Positions 36,786-45,044 of a DNA stretch of 64,000 bases are shown here, piece after piece. Both the position numbers and the translations under genes were made by a program. Position 1 is the stretch's first letter. Every line of letters starts with the position of its first letter. The notes beneath the pieces were generated by a model, which did no database searches, was not told the DNA's origin, and saw nothing but the letters and a program-made list of their open reading frames with translations. The DNA is taken from positions 2,728,001-2,792,000 of the forward strand of contig NZ_JACHMS010000001.1 of NCBI RefSeq assembly GCF_014205055.1, written 5' to 3'. Source of the DNA: Streptomyces luteogriseus. GTDB lineage: Bacteria > Actinomycetota > Actinomycetes > Streptomycetales > Streptomycetaceae.

Positions 36786-37814
36786 ATGCGCGTTGGAAGT
36801 TTTGTGTTGGCGGCCCAGTTCCCCGGTCAGGGCGAGGGAGAGGCGCTGCACCGCGCGGTCCGCTCGGCCGAGGTGGCCGAGGAGGCCGGGCTCGACACGG
36901 TCTGGCTGGCCGAGCACCACTTCGTGCCGTACGGCACGTGCCCGTCGGCCGTCACCCTGGCCGCCTTGCTGCTGGGCCGCACCCGCCGCATCCGGGTCGG
37001 CACGGCGGTCAGTGTGCTGCCCACCGTCCACCCCGTGGCCCTCGGCGAACAGGCCGCGCTGCTGCACCACACGAGCGGCGGACGCTTCACGCTCGGCGTC
37101 GGTCGCGGCGGCCCCTGGGTCGACCTGGAGGTGTTCGGCGCCGGTCTGGAGGCGTACGAGAAGGGGTTCCCGGAGTCCCTGGAGCTTCTGGTGCGGTGGC
37201 TGCGCGAGTCGTCCGTGGCGGCCGACGGGGAGCGCTTCCAATTCCGTGAAGTCCCGGTGGTGCCGCGGCCGTCGGAGGCCCTGACGGAGACCGAGGGCCC
37301 TGAGGTCGTGGTGGCCTGCACCTCGCCGGCGAGCGTGCGGCTCGCCGCCGAGCGGGGTCTGTCGATGCTGCTCGGGATGCACGCGGGGGACGAGGAGAAG
37401 GCCGAGATGGTCGCGCTGTGGCGACGGCACGCGCGGGCCTGCGGCCGGTCGCCGGAGGAGATCCTGGGCGCGTCCCATGTGTCGGCCGGCGTCTGCCAGA
37501 TCGCGGACCGGCGGGTCGACGCGGCGGAGACGCTGATGAAGGCGATGCCGGGCTGGCTGAAGCAGGGCCTGGAGGCGCATGTCACGGTCGACGGGCGCAC
37601 GCGCCGGATGCGCGACCCGCTGGCGTACACCGAACTGCTCTGCGGGCTGCACCCGGTGGGCACTGCGCGGCTGTGCGCGGACCGGCTGGCGGCGACCAGC
37701 GAGCGGACGGGCATCTCGCGCTTCGCGCTGCTCGTCGAGGGCTCCGGGGACCTGGCGGCGACCGAGGAGAACGTGCGGCGGCTGGGCGCCGAGGTGCTCC
37801 CCCAACTCGTCTGA
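36786..37814 (+). CDS. LLM-class flavin-dependent oxidoreductase (luciferase-like)
   Basis: 342 residues from the ATG at 36786 (GGAAAG upstream). A TIM-barrel bacterial-luciferase fold: AEEAGLDTVWLAEHHFVPYG, TRRIRVGTAVSVLPTVHPVALGEQAALLHHTSGGRFTLGVGRG is the classic core, followed by the later VARLW and FALLVEGSGD regions. These enzymes use FMNH2 or F420 for monooxygenation or hydride transfer. Which cofactor and substrate are used cannot be told. Single gene; the 265 bases upstream hold no other gene. Confidence 0.9.
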   Translation: MRVGSFVLAAQFPGQGEGEALHRAVRSAEVAEEAGLDTVWLAEHHFVPYGTCPSAVTLAALLLGRTRRIRVGTAVSVLPTVHPVALGEQAALLHHTSGGRFTLGVGRGGPWVDLEVFGAGLEAYEKGFPESLELLVRWLRESSVAADGERFQFREVPVVPRPSEALTETEGPEVVVACTSPASVRLAAERGLSMLLGMHAGDEEKAEMVALWRRHARACGRSPEEILGASHVSAGVCQIADRRVDAAETLMKAMPGWLKQGLEAHVTVDGRTRRMRDPLAYTELLCGLHPVGTARLCADRLAATSERTGISRFALLVEGSGDLAATEENVRRLGAEVLPQLV

Positions 37815-37897
37815 GAGCGCGGTGAATCCCTGGGGCTTGCCGCTCCGGTACAGAACTGCACCTCCCGCGTACGGAGCGGCAAGCAAGTGGCGCCGCG

Positions 37898-38290
37898 TCA
37901 GCAGTCCCGGAACTCGGGTGACTGGTTCAGCACCTGGCTGCGGACCGAGGTGAAGCGGCCCAGTTTCTCGTCCACCGAGGAGTCGAGCGGGAACACGGCC
38001 ACCCGGTGGCAGTTCTGGAAGGCAAGTCGTACACCGAAGTGCCGTTGCAGCGCGCCGCGTATCGCGTCACTCGCAAGCGCACGCAGCAGCTGACCGCGTG
38101 CCTGCTCGTCCGGCGGGGGCGTCTGGTTGTCGGCGAACGCGCCGCCGTCCACCTTCAGCTGGGCCACCAGTGAGCTGATCATCTCCCACGCATAGGGCAG
38201 GGAGGTCCGGACGCAGTCGACGAATTCCGCTTCGTCGACCTCGCCTCGCTCGGCCTGTTCGAGTAGGGCCGGTGAGACGTCGAGCGACAT
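37898..38290 (-). CDS. SCO5389-family conserved protein
   Basis: 130 residues from the ATG at 38290 with GAGAGGAGAAC upstream. The sequence MSLDVSPALLEQAERGEVDEAEFVDCVRTSLPYAWEMISSLV is highly typical of the streptomycete family named after SCO5389. Soluble, mostly helical, with two cysteines in CVRT and NCHR and a final Cys. Role unknown. Divergent from nucS across 252 bases that contain a clear palindrome. Confidence 0.88.
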   Translation of the reverse strand: MSLDVSPALLEQAERGEVDEAEFVDCVRTSLPYAWEMISSLVAQLKVDGGAFADNQTPPPDEQARGQLLRALASDAIRGALQRHFGVRLAFQNCHRVAVFPLDSSVDEKLGRFTSVRSQVLNQSPEFRDC

Positions 38291-38391
38291 GAGTTCTCCT
38301 CTCGCACCCCCGACGAGCAGGGGTTGCCGGACAGATAAGGGAGTTCGCGACACCGGACACGCTGCGTACACGCACCGCGACCTCCCGTTCA

Positions 38392-38407
38392 TACGGTAAG
38401 CACCGTA
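38392..38407. promoter_or_regulatory. Palindrome between SCO5389-type gene and nucS
   Basis: TACGGT-AAGC-ACCGTA, 16 bases with perfect six-base arms, directly followed by CGGTGACC, a further ACGGT half-site. It lies 100 bases from the left gene and 135 from nucS, so it could control either. Confidence 0.5.
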
Positions 38408-38542
38408 CGGTGACCGCACCAGGAAAATGCGCAGATGAGACACTCCCGCTGAGCACACCGTGCACACAATCGGCCATTACCGAACACGTGTTTTCCAGGG
38501 CGAATCGCGTGGACAGGCGCCCGTCGAGTAGCGTTGCCGACC

Positions 38543-39214
38543 ATGCGTCTCGTCATTGCCCGCTGCTCCGTGGACTACGCCGGGCGGCTCACCGCCCACC
38601 TTCCCTCGGCCCCGCGCCTGATCCTGGTGAAGGCGGACGGCAGCGTCTCGATCCACGCCGACGACCGGGCCTACAAGCCCCTGAACTGGATGTCGCCGCC
38701 CTGCACGCTGAAGGAGGGCACCGGCGAGGAGGAGGGCGTCTGGACCGTCGTCAACAAGGCGGGCGAGAAGCTCATCATCACGATGGAGGAAGTCCTCCAC
38801 GACTCCTCGCACGAACTGGGCGTCGATCCCGGCCTGATCAAGGACGGCGTGGAAGCGCACCTCCAGGAGCTGCTCGCCGACCGCATCGAGACACTCGGCG
38901 ACGGCTACACGCTGATCCGCCGCGAGTACCCGACGGCCATCGGGCCGGTCGACATCCTGTGCCGGGACGCCGACGGCAAGACCGTCGCGGTGGAGATCAA
39001 GCGGCGCGGTGAGATCGACGGCGTGGAGCAGCTCACGCGCTATCTGGAACTGCTGAACCGCGATCCCCATCTCGCCCCGGTGCGCGGTGTCTTCGCGGCG
39101 CAGGAGATCAAGCCCCAGGCCCGCGTCCTCGCGACCGACCGCGGCATCGGCTGCCAGGTCCTCGACTACGACGCGCTGCGGGGCATCGAGGACGACAAGC
39201 TGCGGCTGTTCTGA
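38543..39214 (+). CDS. nucS: NucS/EndoMS mismatch-specific endonuclease
   Basis: 223 residues. An N-terminal DNA-binding half (about 1-110) and a C-terminal RecB-like nuclease half with Asp137 in GPVDILC, Glu151 and Lys153 in VEIKRRG, followed by the conserved QLTRYLE. It performs the non-canonical mismatch repair used by actinobacteria that lack MutS/MutL, cutting both strands at mismatches. The terminal KLRLF resembles the clamp-binding tail of the family. The ATG at 38543 has no clear ribosome site and may be near a leaderless start. Confidence 0.95.
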   Translation: MRLVIARCSVDYAGRLTAHLPSAPRLILVKADGSVSIHADDRAYKPLNWMSPPCTLKEGTGEEEGVWTVVNKAGEKLIITMEEVLHDSSHELGVDPGLIKDGVEAHLQELLADRIETLGDGYTLIRREYPTAIGPVDILCRDADGKTVAVEIKRRGEIDGVEQLTRYLELLNRDPHLAPVRGVFAAQEIKPQARVLATDRGIGCQVLDYDALRGIEDDKLRLF

Positions 39215-39230
39215 CAGCCCCTACGACGAA

Positions 39231-39263
39231 CAGGGCCGGGTCCGCGGAACGGACCCGGCCCTG
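39231..39263. terminator. Bidirectional terminator between nucS and the membrane ATPase gene
   Basis: A 14-bp perfect stem CAGGGCCGGGTCCG/CGGACCCGGCCCTG with a five-base loop between the convergent genes, 17 bases past the nucS stop and 16 bases beyond the other stop. Confidence 0.9.
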
Positions 39264-39278
39264 CCGTGTGCGGAGGTG

Positions 39279-41780
39279 TCAGATCACCGTCTCCGGGCTG
39301 CCCGGCGTGCCCGTGCTGCTCTGCGGGGCGCTCGCCGTGGTGCTCGTGGGAGCACTCGGCGCCGGGCCGCTGGCCGAGTCGGAGGTGGACGGGCTGGTCG
39401 TCGGCGGCTCGGAGGTGGGCGGTTGCGAGGTCGGCGGCTCCGAGGTCGGCGGCTCGGACGTCGGCGGCTTCGACGTCGGCGGCTTCGACGTCGTGGGGGG
39501 CTTGGACGTCGTCGGCGGCTCGGACGTGGGCGGCTTCGAGGAGGACGGCGGCTTCGACGGCGACGCCGAACCGCTCGGGTCCTGCGAACCGCTCGGCAAG
39601 TCCGTCGGCGTCGGGTCGTCCGACGTGCCGAGCGTGCCGTCGGGGCCCGGGTCCGTCGGGCGGGGGTCCGGCTCGCCGTTGTCACCGTCGCGGTCGTTCG
39701 CCGGCCGGTCGGCGCCGAGGCTGCCGTCGTTGACGCCCTGGCTGGCGGAGGGGTTGACACCGACCTGGTCGGACGGCGGGTTGGGCTCGTTGTCGGAGGT
39801 GGCGCCGAGCGTCACCACCGTGCCCAGGACGGCGACGAGCAGGGCACCGGCACCGGCGGCCACGAGGTTGCGCCGGGCGAGCCCCTTGAGGCCACCGCGG
39901 GCCTTGCGCGAGGGCGCGGGCGAGCTGCGGTGGGTGACCAGGGTCGGGGAGGGCGGCTTCTGGAGCGTGGGGAAGGCCGCCGGAACACCGCCGGGCGGGG
40001 ACGCCGACTCCTCGTCACGGGTGCCGGGCACCTCCTCCCCCGCGGTCGGCCCGAGCCCGATCGGTGTGCCCGAGCGGTCGGCGACCAGGGCGAGGGCACG
40101 GCGGCCGGCGACGGTGCCGCGCTTGTCGGCGAGGGCGCCGCGCAGGCCGATGGAGGCCTCCAGTTCGGCGCGGGCCCGGTCGAGCCGGCCCCCGCACAGG
40201 GCGAGGACGCCGAGCTCGTGATGGAAGTAGGCCTCTTCGCCGACGTCTCCGGCGAGCCGGGCGGCCTCGGCTCCGGAGCGCAGGGCCCGCTCCCAGGCGC
40301 TCCAGTGCAGTCCGGCGGCGAACGCGGGGGCGGCGGTGCGGGCCAGGTGCACGGCCGCGCTCTCCTCGCCCTCGGCGGGCGGCCGGGTGGCGGGGCCGAG
40401 GAGGGCCAGGGCGGCGAGGACCGCGTCGGCCTCGGCGCACACCCGCTCGGGGGTGACCGAGGGGTGCCCGGCCCACCAGGAGTAGTGCTGGGCGGCGCTG
40501 CGGGCGCCGGCCTCGGCCTCGTCGGCGTATCCGGCGGCCTCCAGCTGGGCCGGCACGCCGGCCGCGAGGCGGTAGCGGGAGCCGACCGGGGAGACCAGGC
40601 CGCAGGCGGCCAGTTCACCGAGGGCGGCGTCCGCGTGGGTGTCGCCGACCAGGGCGGGCAGATGCGCCTGGTGCGGGACCTCGCCGCCGAGGGCGACGGC
40701 GAACCGCAGGGTGGCGCGGGCGGAGGCGCTCAGCCGGGAGGCGAGCAGCGGCGCGGGCGCGGCGGCCTCGCCGAGCGCGGGCAGCGGCACGTCGTCACCG
40801 AGGTCGTAGGCGTCGGCGGGGTCGGCCGGGGGCACGTCCTCGAAGACGCCGAACTCGTCGACGGCGCCGGTGCCGGCGCGCAGCCGGTCGCGCTGCCGGA
40901 GCAGGGCACCGGCCTGGACGAAGCGCAGCGGCAGGCCCTCGGACTCGAACCAGAGGTCGCCCGCCCAGTTGGACTCGTCCTCGGTGAGGGTCCGGCCGAC
41001 GGCGTGCTCCAGCAGGTCGAGGCCGGCCGCGCGGTCCAGTCCGCCGAGGAGGACCTCCTCGACACCGGCGCCGGCGGAGGGGGCCGGCACGTCCGGGGTG
41101 GCGCCGAGCAGGAAGGCGCACTCGGGGGTCGCCTCCAGCAGCTCGTCGAGCGCGGCGCCGCCGAACTCCAGGTCGTCCAGGACGACGACCGCGCCGATCT
41201 CCCGCACGTGGGTGAGCAGCGCGTCCCGGTCCGGGCGGTGCAGGGGGGCGCTGTACACCGCGTGGAACAGGTCGTACAGCAGGTCGCTCGAGGTGCGTCC
41301 GAAGCCGTTGAGGCGGACGACGCCGTCGGGGGCGAGGTCGGAGCAGTCCTCGGCGACGAGGTCGAGCAGGCGGGTGCGGCCGGAGCCGGGCGCGCCGGTG
41401 AGGCGGGTGGAGCGGCCGCGGGCGAGCAGGCGCACCAGGCGCTCGCGTTCGTCCTGGCGGGCCAGCAGCGGCAGGGCGGGCTGCGCGGGGCCGGGCGGAA
41501 CGGGCGGGCGGGCCGCGCGCTCGGCCTCGGCGCGTTCGTCCGCGGTGAGCTTCACGGGCCGGGCGGGCCGTTCGGTGGGCGGGCAGGCCTCTATCTCGCT
41601 GCCGTCGACGGGGTTGACGGTCAGCAGGAAGTCGCCGGAGACGAGCTGCACGGTGCGGGCGAGCGCCGGCGCGTGCTGCGCGAAGTCGGGTGTGAGGGAT
41701 TCCCTGGGAGGGCGCTGGCGCGGCGCGGGGCCGTCACCGTCGTGGCCGTACTCCTCGGGTCCCTGGTTGTCAGGATCCAT
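39279..41780 (-). CDS. Membrane-anchored ATPase with Ser/Thr/Pro-rich outer tail
   Basis: 833 residues. A short N-terminal region (ALARTVQLVSGDFLLTVNPVDGSEIEACPP) precedes an AAA/NB-ARC-like ATPase: Walker A GAPGSGRT at 129-136 and Walker B VVVLDDL at 198-204. A long helical region that is TPR-like (HHELGVLALCGGRLDRARAELEAS) follows. One membrane helix lies at about 634-658 (NLVAAGAGALLVAVLGTVVTLGA), then a roughly 170-residue tail of PPTSEPPTSKPPT-type repeats. The topology would put the ATPase inside and the tail in the cell wall. Synteny with SCO5387. Probably a signalling or STAND-like protein; ligand unknown. Confidence 0.82.
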   Translation of the reverse strand: MDPDNQGPEEYGHDGDGPAPRQRPPRESLTPDFAQHAPALARTVQLVSGDFLLTVNPVDGSEIEACPPTERPARPVKLTADERAEAERAARPPVPPGPAQPALPLLARQDERERLVRLLARGRSTRLTGAPGSGRTRLLDLVAEDCSDLAPDGVVRLNGFGRTSSDLLYDLFHAVYSAPLHRPDRDALLTHVREIGAVVVLDDLEFGGAALDELLEATPECAFLLGATPDVPAPSAGAGVEEVLLGGLDRAAGLDLLEHAVGRTLTEDESNWAGDLWFESEGLPLRFVQAGALLRQRDRLRAGTGAVDEFGVFEDVPPADPADAYDLGDDVPLPALGEAAAPAPLLASRLSASARATLRFAVALGGEVPHQAHLPALVGDTHADAALGELAACGLVSPVGSRYRLAAGVPAQLEAAGYADEAEAGARSAAQHYSWWAGHPSVTPERVCAEADAVLAALALLGPATRPPAEGEESAAVHLARTAAPAFAAGLHWSAWERALRSGAEAARLAGDVGEEAYFHHELGVLALCGGRLDRARAELEASIGLRGALADKRGTVAGRRALALVADRSGTPIGLGPTAGEEVPGTRDEESASPPGGVPAAFPTLQKPPSPTLVTHRSSPAPSRKARGGLKGLARRNLVAAGAGALLVAVLGTVVTLGATSDNEPNPPSDQVGVNPSASQGVNDGSLGADRPANDRDGDNGEPDPRPTDPGPDGTLGTSDDPTPTDLPSGSQDPSGSASPSKPPSSSKPPTSEPPTTSKPPTTSKPPTSKPPTSEPPTSEPPTSQPPTSEPPTTSPSTSDSASGPAPSAPTSTTASAPQSSTGTPGSPETVI

Positions 41781-42046
41781 AGGTCAAGCCCCCCAAAAGC
41801 GTGTGTGTGCTCGGAAAAGCCCCTCCCGGCCTTGCTGCACACCGCGCTGTCGCTTCTGGTCCGGTCCCGCCGAAGGGTGTCAAGGCAGCGGGCAGCCGAA
41901 CCCTAAACCTTCGCACAGTATCTACGACAGTCCGGGGTACCGCGCCGTCCATAACGTCACGGTCTCGTGAGGATTGTGCGCGTCGCACGATTCGACGACG
42001 TGCGTCCGGGTCTCCCCGGCCGCCCGGCTCACACCCACGGGAGGCG

Positions 42047-42370
42047 TCACACGCGGGGAAGGGTCTCCACCCCGATGCCGCCCTCGATCGCCAGGATCCG
42101 GTGCAGGCGGGTGGCCACCAGCAGGCGCTGCATCTGCGGCGGTACTCCGCGCAGCACCAGGCGCCGGCCGCAGCGGCCGGCCCGCCGGTGGGCCCCCATG
42201 ATCACGCCCAGTCCGGTGGCGTCCCAGGAGTCCAGTTCGGACAGGTCCAGCACCAGGTCTCCGACACCGTCGTCGACGGCCGAGTGCAGGACCGTACGGG
42301 CGTCCGCCGCGCTCCGGACGTCGAGGCGGCCCCCGACGACCAGCTCGGCGTGGTCGCCCCTGATGTACAT
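42047..42370 (-). CDS. STAS-domain protein, anti-sigma factor antagonist type
   Basis: 107 residues from the ATG at 42370 (GGGGAGC upstream). The STAS fold shows GGRLDVRSAADARTVLHSAVDD and VLDLSELDSWDATGLGVIMGAHRRA, where the Ser or Thr around LDSWDATG corresponds to the phosphorylation site of SpoIIAA-like antagonists. It would bind an anti-sigma kinase when unphosphorylated. No kinase partner is next to it. The 266 bases between it and the ATPase gene hold the upstream region of the ATPase gene and no gene. Confidence 0.88.
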   Translation of the reverse strand: MYIRGDHAELVVGGRLDVRSAADARTVLHSAVDDGVGDLVLDLSELDSWDATGLGVIMGAHRRAGRCGRRLVLRGVPPQMQRLLVATRLHRILAIEGGIGVETLPRV

Positions 42371-42420
42371 ATGCGCTCCCCGTGCGTGCGAATCGTGCTC
42401 CGCGTTCTGATGTGGGTGAT

Positions 42421-42455
42421 GCAACCTCTGACTGTGTGGAGGTGTCAGAGGTTGC
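42421..42455 (-). terminator. Hairpin between the acyl-CoA dehydrogenase and STAS genes
   Basis: A 12-bp perfect stem GCAACCTCTGAC/GTCAGAGGTTGC with an 11-base loop. It lies 65 bases past the stop at 42520 and 50 bases before the STAS start. Either terminator of the first gene or an operator of the second. Confidence 0.6.
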
Positions 42456-42519
42456 TTCCTGTAAGCGAACCGATACCGAATTCACCCTGGCGTGTGATGG
42501 GACCGGGGCATGTGCGGTT

Positions 42520-43368
42520 TCAGTGCTTGTAGAAGCCCTGCCCGCTCTTGCGTCCGATGTCACCGGCGTCAACCATCCGGCGCATCGACTCGGGAGCCGC
42601 GAACTTCTCGTCCTGGGACTCGGTGTAGATGTTGTTCGTGGCGTGCAGCAGGATGTCGACACCCGTCAGGTCCGCCGTCGCCAGCGGGCCCATGGCGTGA
42701 CCGAAGCCCAGCTTGCAGGCGAGGTCGATGTCCTCGGCGCTCGCCACGCCCGACTCCTGCAGCTTCGCGGCCTCGACGACCAGGGCGCAGATGAGACGGG
42801 TCGTCACGAAGCCGGCGACGTCGCGGTTGACGACGATGCAGGTCTTGCCGACCGACTCGGCGAACTCCCGGGCCGTGGCGAGGGTTTCGTCGCTGGTCTT
42901 GTAGCCGCGGACGAGTTCGCACAGCTGCATCATCGGCACCGGCGAGAAGAAGTGCGTGCCGACGACCCGCTCCGGGCGCTCCGTCGCTGCCGCGATCTTG
43001 GTGATCGGGATGGCGGAGGTGTTGGAGGCGAGGACCGCGTCGTCCTTCACGATCTTGTCGAGCGCGCGGAAGATCTCGTGCTTGACCTCGAGCTTCTCGA
43101 AGACGGCCTCGACGACGACGTCCGCGTCGGCCGCGGCGTCCAGGTCGGTGGTCGCGGTGATGCGGGCCAGGGCGGCGTCGGCGTCGTGGGCCTCCAGCTT
43201 GCCCTTGGCGACGAACTTGTCGTACGACGCCTTGATGCCGTCGGTGCCCCGCGTCAGCGCCTCGTCGGTGACGTCCCGCAGGACCACCTCCCAGCCCGCC
43301 TGTGCGGAGACCTGGGCGATGCCGGATCCCATGAGGCCGGCTCCGATGACGGCGAGCTTCCGTGCCAC
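42520..43368 (-). CDS. 3-hydroxybutyryl-CoA dehydrogenase
   Basis: 282 residues, GTG start with GGGGAG upstream. N-terminal Rossmann fold with GAGLMGSGIA, then SNTSAIPITKIA, THFFSPVPMMQLCELV with the catalytic His, and the C-terminal helical domain ending GRKSGQGFYKH. It oxidises (S)-3-hydroxybutyryl-CoA to acetoacetyl-CoA, or the reverse. The role is in fatty acid/ butyrate metabolism, with the thiolase at 25-26 kb. A second, more divergent copy lies near the polyketide synthase. Downstream of a TetR gene on the same strand. Confidence 0.94.
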   Translation of the reverse strand: MARKLAVIGAGLMGSGIAQVSAQAGWEVVLRDVTDEALTRGTDGIKASYDKFVAKGKLEAHDADAALARITATTDLDAAADADVVVEAVFEKLEVKHEIFRALDKIVKDDAVLASNTSAIPITKIAAATERPERVVGTHFFSPVPMMQLCELVRGYKTSDETLATAREFAESVGKTCIVVNRDVAGFVTTRLICALVVEAAKLQESGVASAEDIDLACKLGFGHAMGPLATADLTGVDILLHATNNIYTESQDEKFAAPESMRRMVDAGDIGRKSGQGFYKH

Positions 43369-43494
43369 TGTGCGACTCCCCTGACGCGATGCTTATGTCT
43401 GCTTCTCGGGCGGACACTAGCGCTCGTGAGGGGCTGTGTGACCAGTAAGTAATGCGCGTCACGTCTCACATGACGGACATCACACCGGCACGGC

Positions 43495-44136
43495 TCATGC
43501 GGCGCCTCGTACGGCGTAGTTGAGCACCTTGTCACTCAACAGCTCCTCGATGTCGTCGAGAACGACGAGCATCTCTCGTGACACTTCGTCCGGGTTGCGT
43601 CCCTTGACCATCTCGCGGCCGATCGCGACGAAAAGGGTGCCGTGGACCCAGCAGATCTGACCGGCGATCAGTCCGGGCAGTGGATCTGCGGCGGTGGCGC
43701 CGGTCTCCTCGCGAAGGGTCGCCTCCAGGTGGTCCTGGACCTCCTGCTGCATGCTCCACAGCCGGGAGCGCAGCGGTGGTGCCTCTTCGATGCAGCGCAT
43801 GAAGCGGTCGTAGCCCTCGATGAGGCCGATCCGGGGTGAGACGGCCTCGATCTCGGCGCGCAGCTCGCGCAGCACCGCCCGGGTGGCCGACTCCCCCGTG
43901 TCCCGGCCGCGCACCCAGCGCGAGAGCCGGTCGACGACGCCCTGGGAGCGGTCGAAGAAGAGGTCCTCCTTGGCCGGGAAGTAGTTGTAGACGGTGTTCA
44001 CCGAGACGTCGGCCGCTTCCGCCACGTCGGCGATCGTCACCGTCACGAACCCGTGTTCCAGGAAGAGTCCGGTGGCGATGTCCGAGATGCGCTGCCTGGT
44101 CTCGCGCTTCTTCCGTTCCCTGAGCCCCTCAGCCAT
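43495..44136 (-). CDS. TetR-family transcriptional regulator
   Basis: 213 residues. N-terminal helix-turn-helix RQRISDIATGLFLEHGFVTVTIADVAEAADVSVNTVYNYFPAKEDLF, then a helical ligand-binding domain (GLIEGYDRFMRCIEEAPPLRSRLW). Divergent from the ABC exporter genes with 79 bases between starts, the usual arrangement for a local repressor of a drug exporter. Repeated AAACTT elements in the gap may be its site. Confidence 0.93.
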   Translation of the reverse strand: MAEGLRERKKRETRQRISDIATGLFLEHGFVTVTIADVAEAADVSVNTVYNYFPAKEDLFFDRSQGVVDRLSRWVRGRDTGESATRAVLRELRAEIEAVSPRIGLIEGYDRFMRCIEEAPPLRSRLWSMQQEVQDHLEATLREETGATAADPLPGLIAGQICWVHGTLFVAIGREMVKGRNPDEVSREMLVVLDDIEELLSDKVLNYAVRGAA

Positions 44137-44167
44137 GTCCGAATCCTAGCTTCCCTGGAGGGTCTGA

Positions 44168-44190
44168 AAACTTGGAGTCATTGCAAACTT
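44168..44190. promoter_or_regulatory. AAACTT direct repeats between tetR and ABC exporter
   Basis: AAACTT at 44168-44173 and 44185-44190, 17 bases apart, in an A/T-rich stretch. GAGTC (44175-44179) and GACTC (44196-44200) also form a short inverted pair. Probably overlapping promoter and operator of the divergent genes. Confidence 0.4.
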
Positions 44191-44215
44191 TAAGAGACTC
44201 TGTTTTTCTGGGGTC

Positions 44216-44998
44216 ATGGCAATCATCAGTACGGCCGGGCTGGCCCGTACCTTCCTGACCACGAACGGCCTCGTGGAGGCCGTGCGCTCCATCGACCTGA
44301 CCGTCCGCGAGGGCGAGATCCTCGGCTTCCTCGGCCCGAACGGGGCCGGCAAGACGACGACCCTGCGGATGCTGACGACCCTGCTGGAACCGACCGGCGG
44401 CGCCGCCACGGTCGCGGGCCACGACCTGGCCACCGACCCGGCCGGGGTGCGGCGGGCCTGCGGATACGTCGCGCAGTCCGGCGGGGTCGATCCGCAGATC
44501 AGTGTGCGGGAGGAACTGGTCACCCAGGGGCGCCTGTACCGGCTGACCAGGGCGCAGGCCGCCGAGCGCGCCGGGGAACTCGCCCGCGACCTGGATCTCA
44601 CCGGGCTCCTCGACCGCAAGTGCGGCGCGCTCTCCGGCGGTCAGCGGCGGCGGCTGGACATCGCGATGGCGCTCACCCACCGCCCCAAGGTGCTGTTCCT
44701 GGACGAGCCGACGACCGGTCTCGACCCCGGCAGCCGCGCCGACCTGTGGGATCTGGTGCGCCGGCTGCGCGACGAGCACGGCACGACGGTGTTCCTGACC
44801 ACGCATTACCTCGACGAGGCCGACGCCCTCTCCGACCGGCTGGTCGTCGTCGACCACGGCGTGGTCGTCGCCGAGGGCACCCCGAGCGCGCTGAAGCTGC
44901 GCCACGGCGGCTCGCTCGACGCCTCGCTCCAGGACACCTTTCTCGCCATCACCGGCCGCAGCGCCGCGCCGGCCGACCAGACCCCCGTCGCCGTCTAG
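44216..44998 (+). CDS. ABC transporter ATP-binding protein, DrrA-type
   Basis: 260 residues. Walker A GPNGAGKTT, Q-loop VAQSGGVDPQISVREEL, signature LSGGQRRRLDIAMAL, Walker B LFLDEPTTGLDPG and H-loop TTHYLDEAD are intact. Daunorubicin-resistance-type ATPases energise the export of hydrophobic drugs. Divergent from a TetR gene and 46 bases upstream of the permease. The strong LSGGQ signature separates it from the two ABC pairs at 32-36 kb. Confidence 0.94.
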   Translation: MAIISTAGLARTFLTTNGLVEAVRSIDLTVREGEILGFLGPNGAGKTTTLRMLTTLLEPTGGAATVAGHDLATDPAGVRRACGYVAQSGGVDPQISVREELVTQGRLYRLTRAQAAERAGELARDLDLTGLLDRKCGALSGGQRRRLDIAMALTHRPKVLFLDEPTTGLDPGSRADLWDLVRRLRDEHGTTVFLTTHYLDEADALSDRLVVVDHGVVVAEGTPSALKLRHGGSLDASLQDTFLAITGRSAAPADQTPVAV

Positions 44999-45014
44999 GA
45001 CCCCGGCCGACCCC

Positions 45015-45041
45015 AGAGGACTCAGAGGACTCAGAGGACCC
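45015..45041 (+). repeat. Nine-base tandem repeat before the permease start
   Basis: AGAGGACTC occurs twice and then as AGAGGACCC, three units in a row, ending three bases before the permease ATG. Each unit contains an AGAGGA ribosome-binding sequence, so the permease has three stacked potential sites. Confidence 0.8.
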
Positions 45042-45044
45042 ACG

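Noticed and set aside
39400..39620. Near-repeat GGCGGCTCGGA tract as a non-coding repeat array
   Set aside because: It encodes the PPTSEPPTS tail of the membrane ATPase, in frame throughout.
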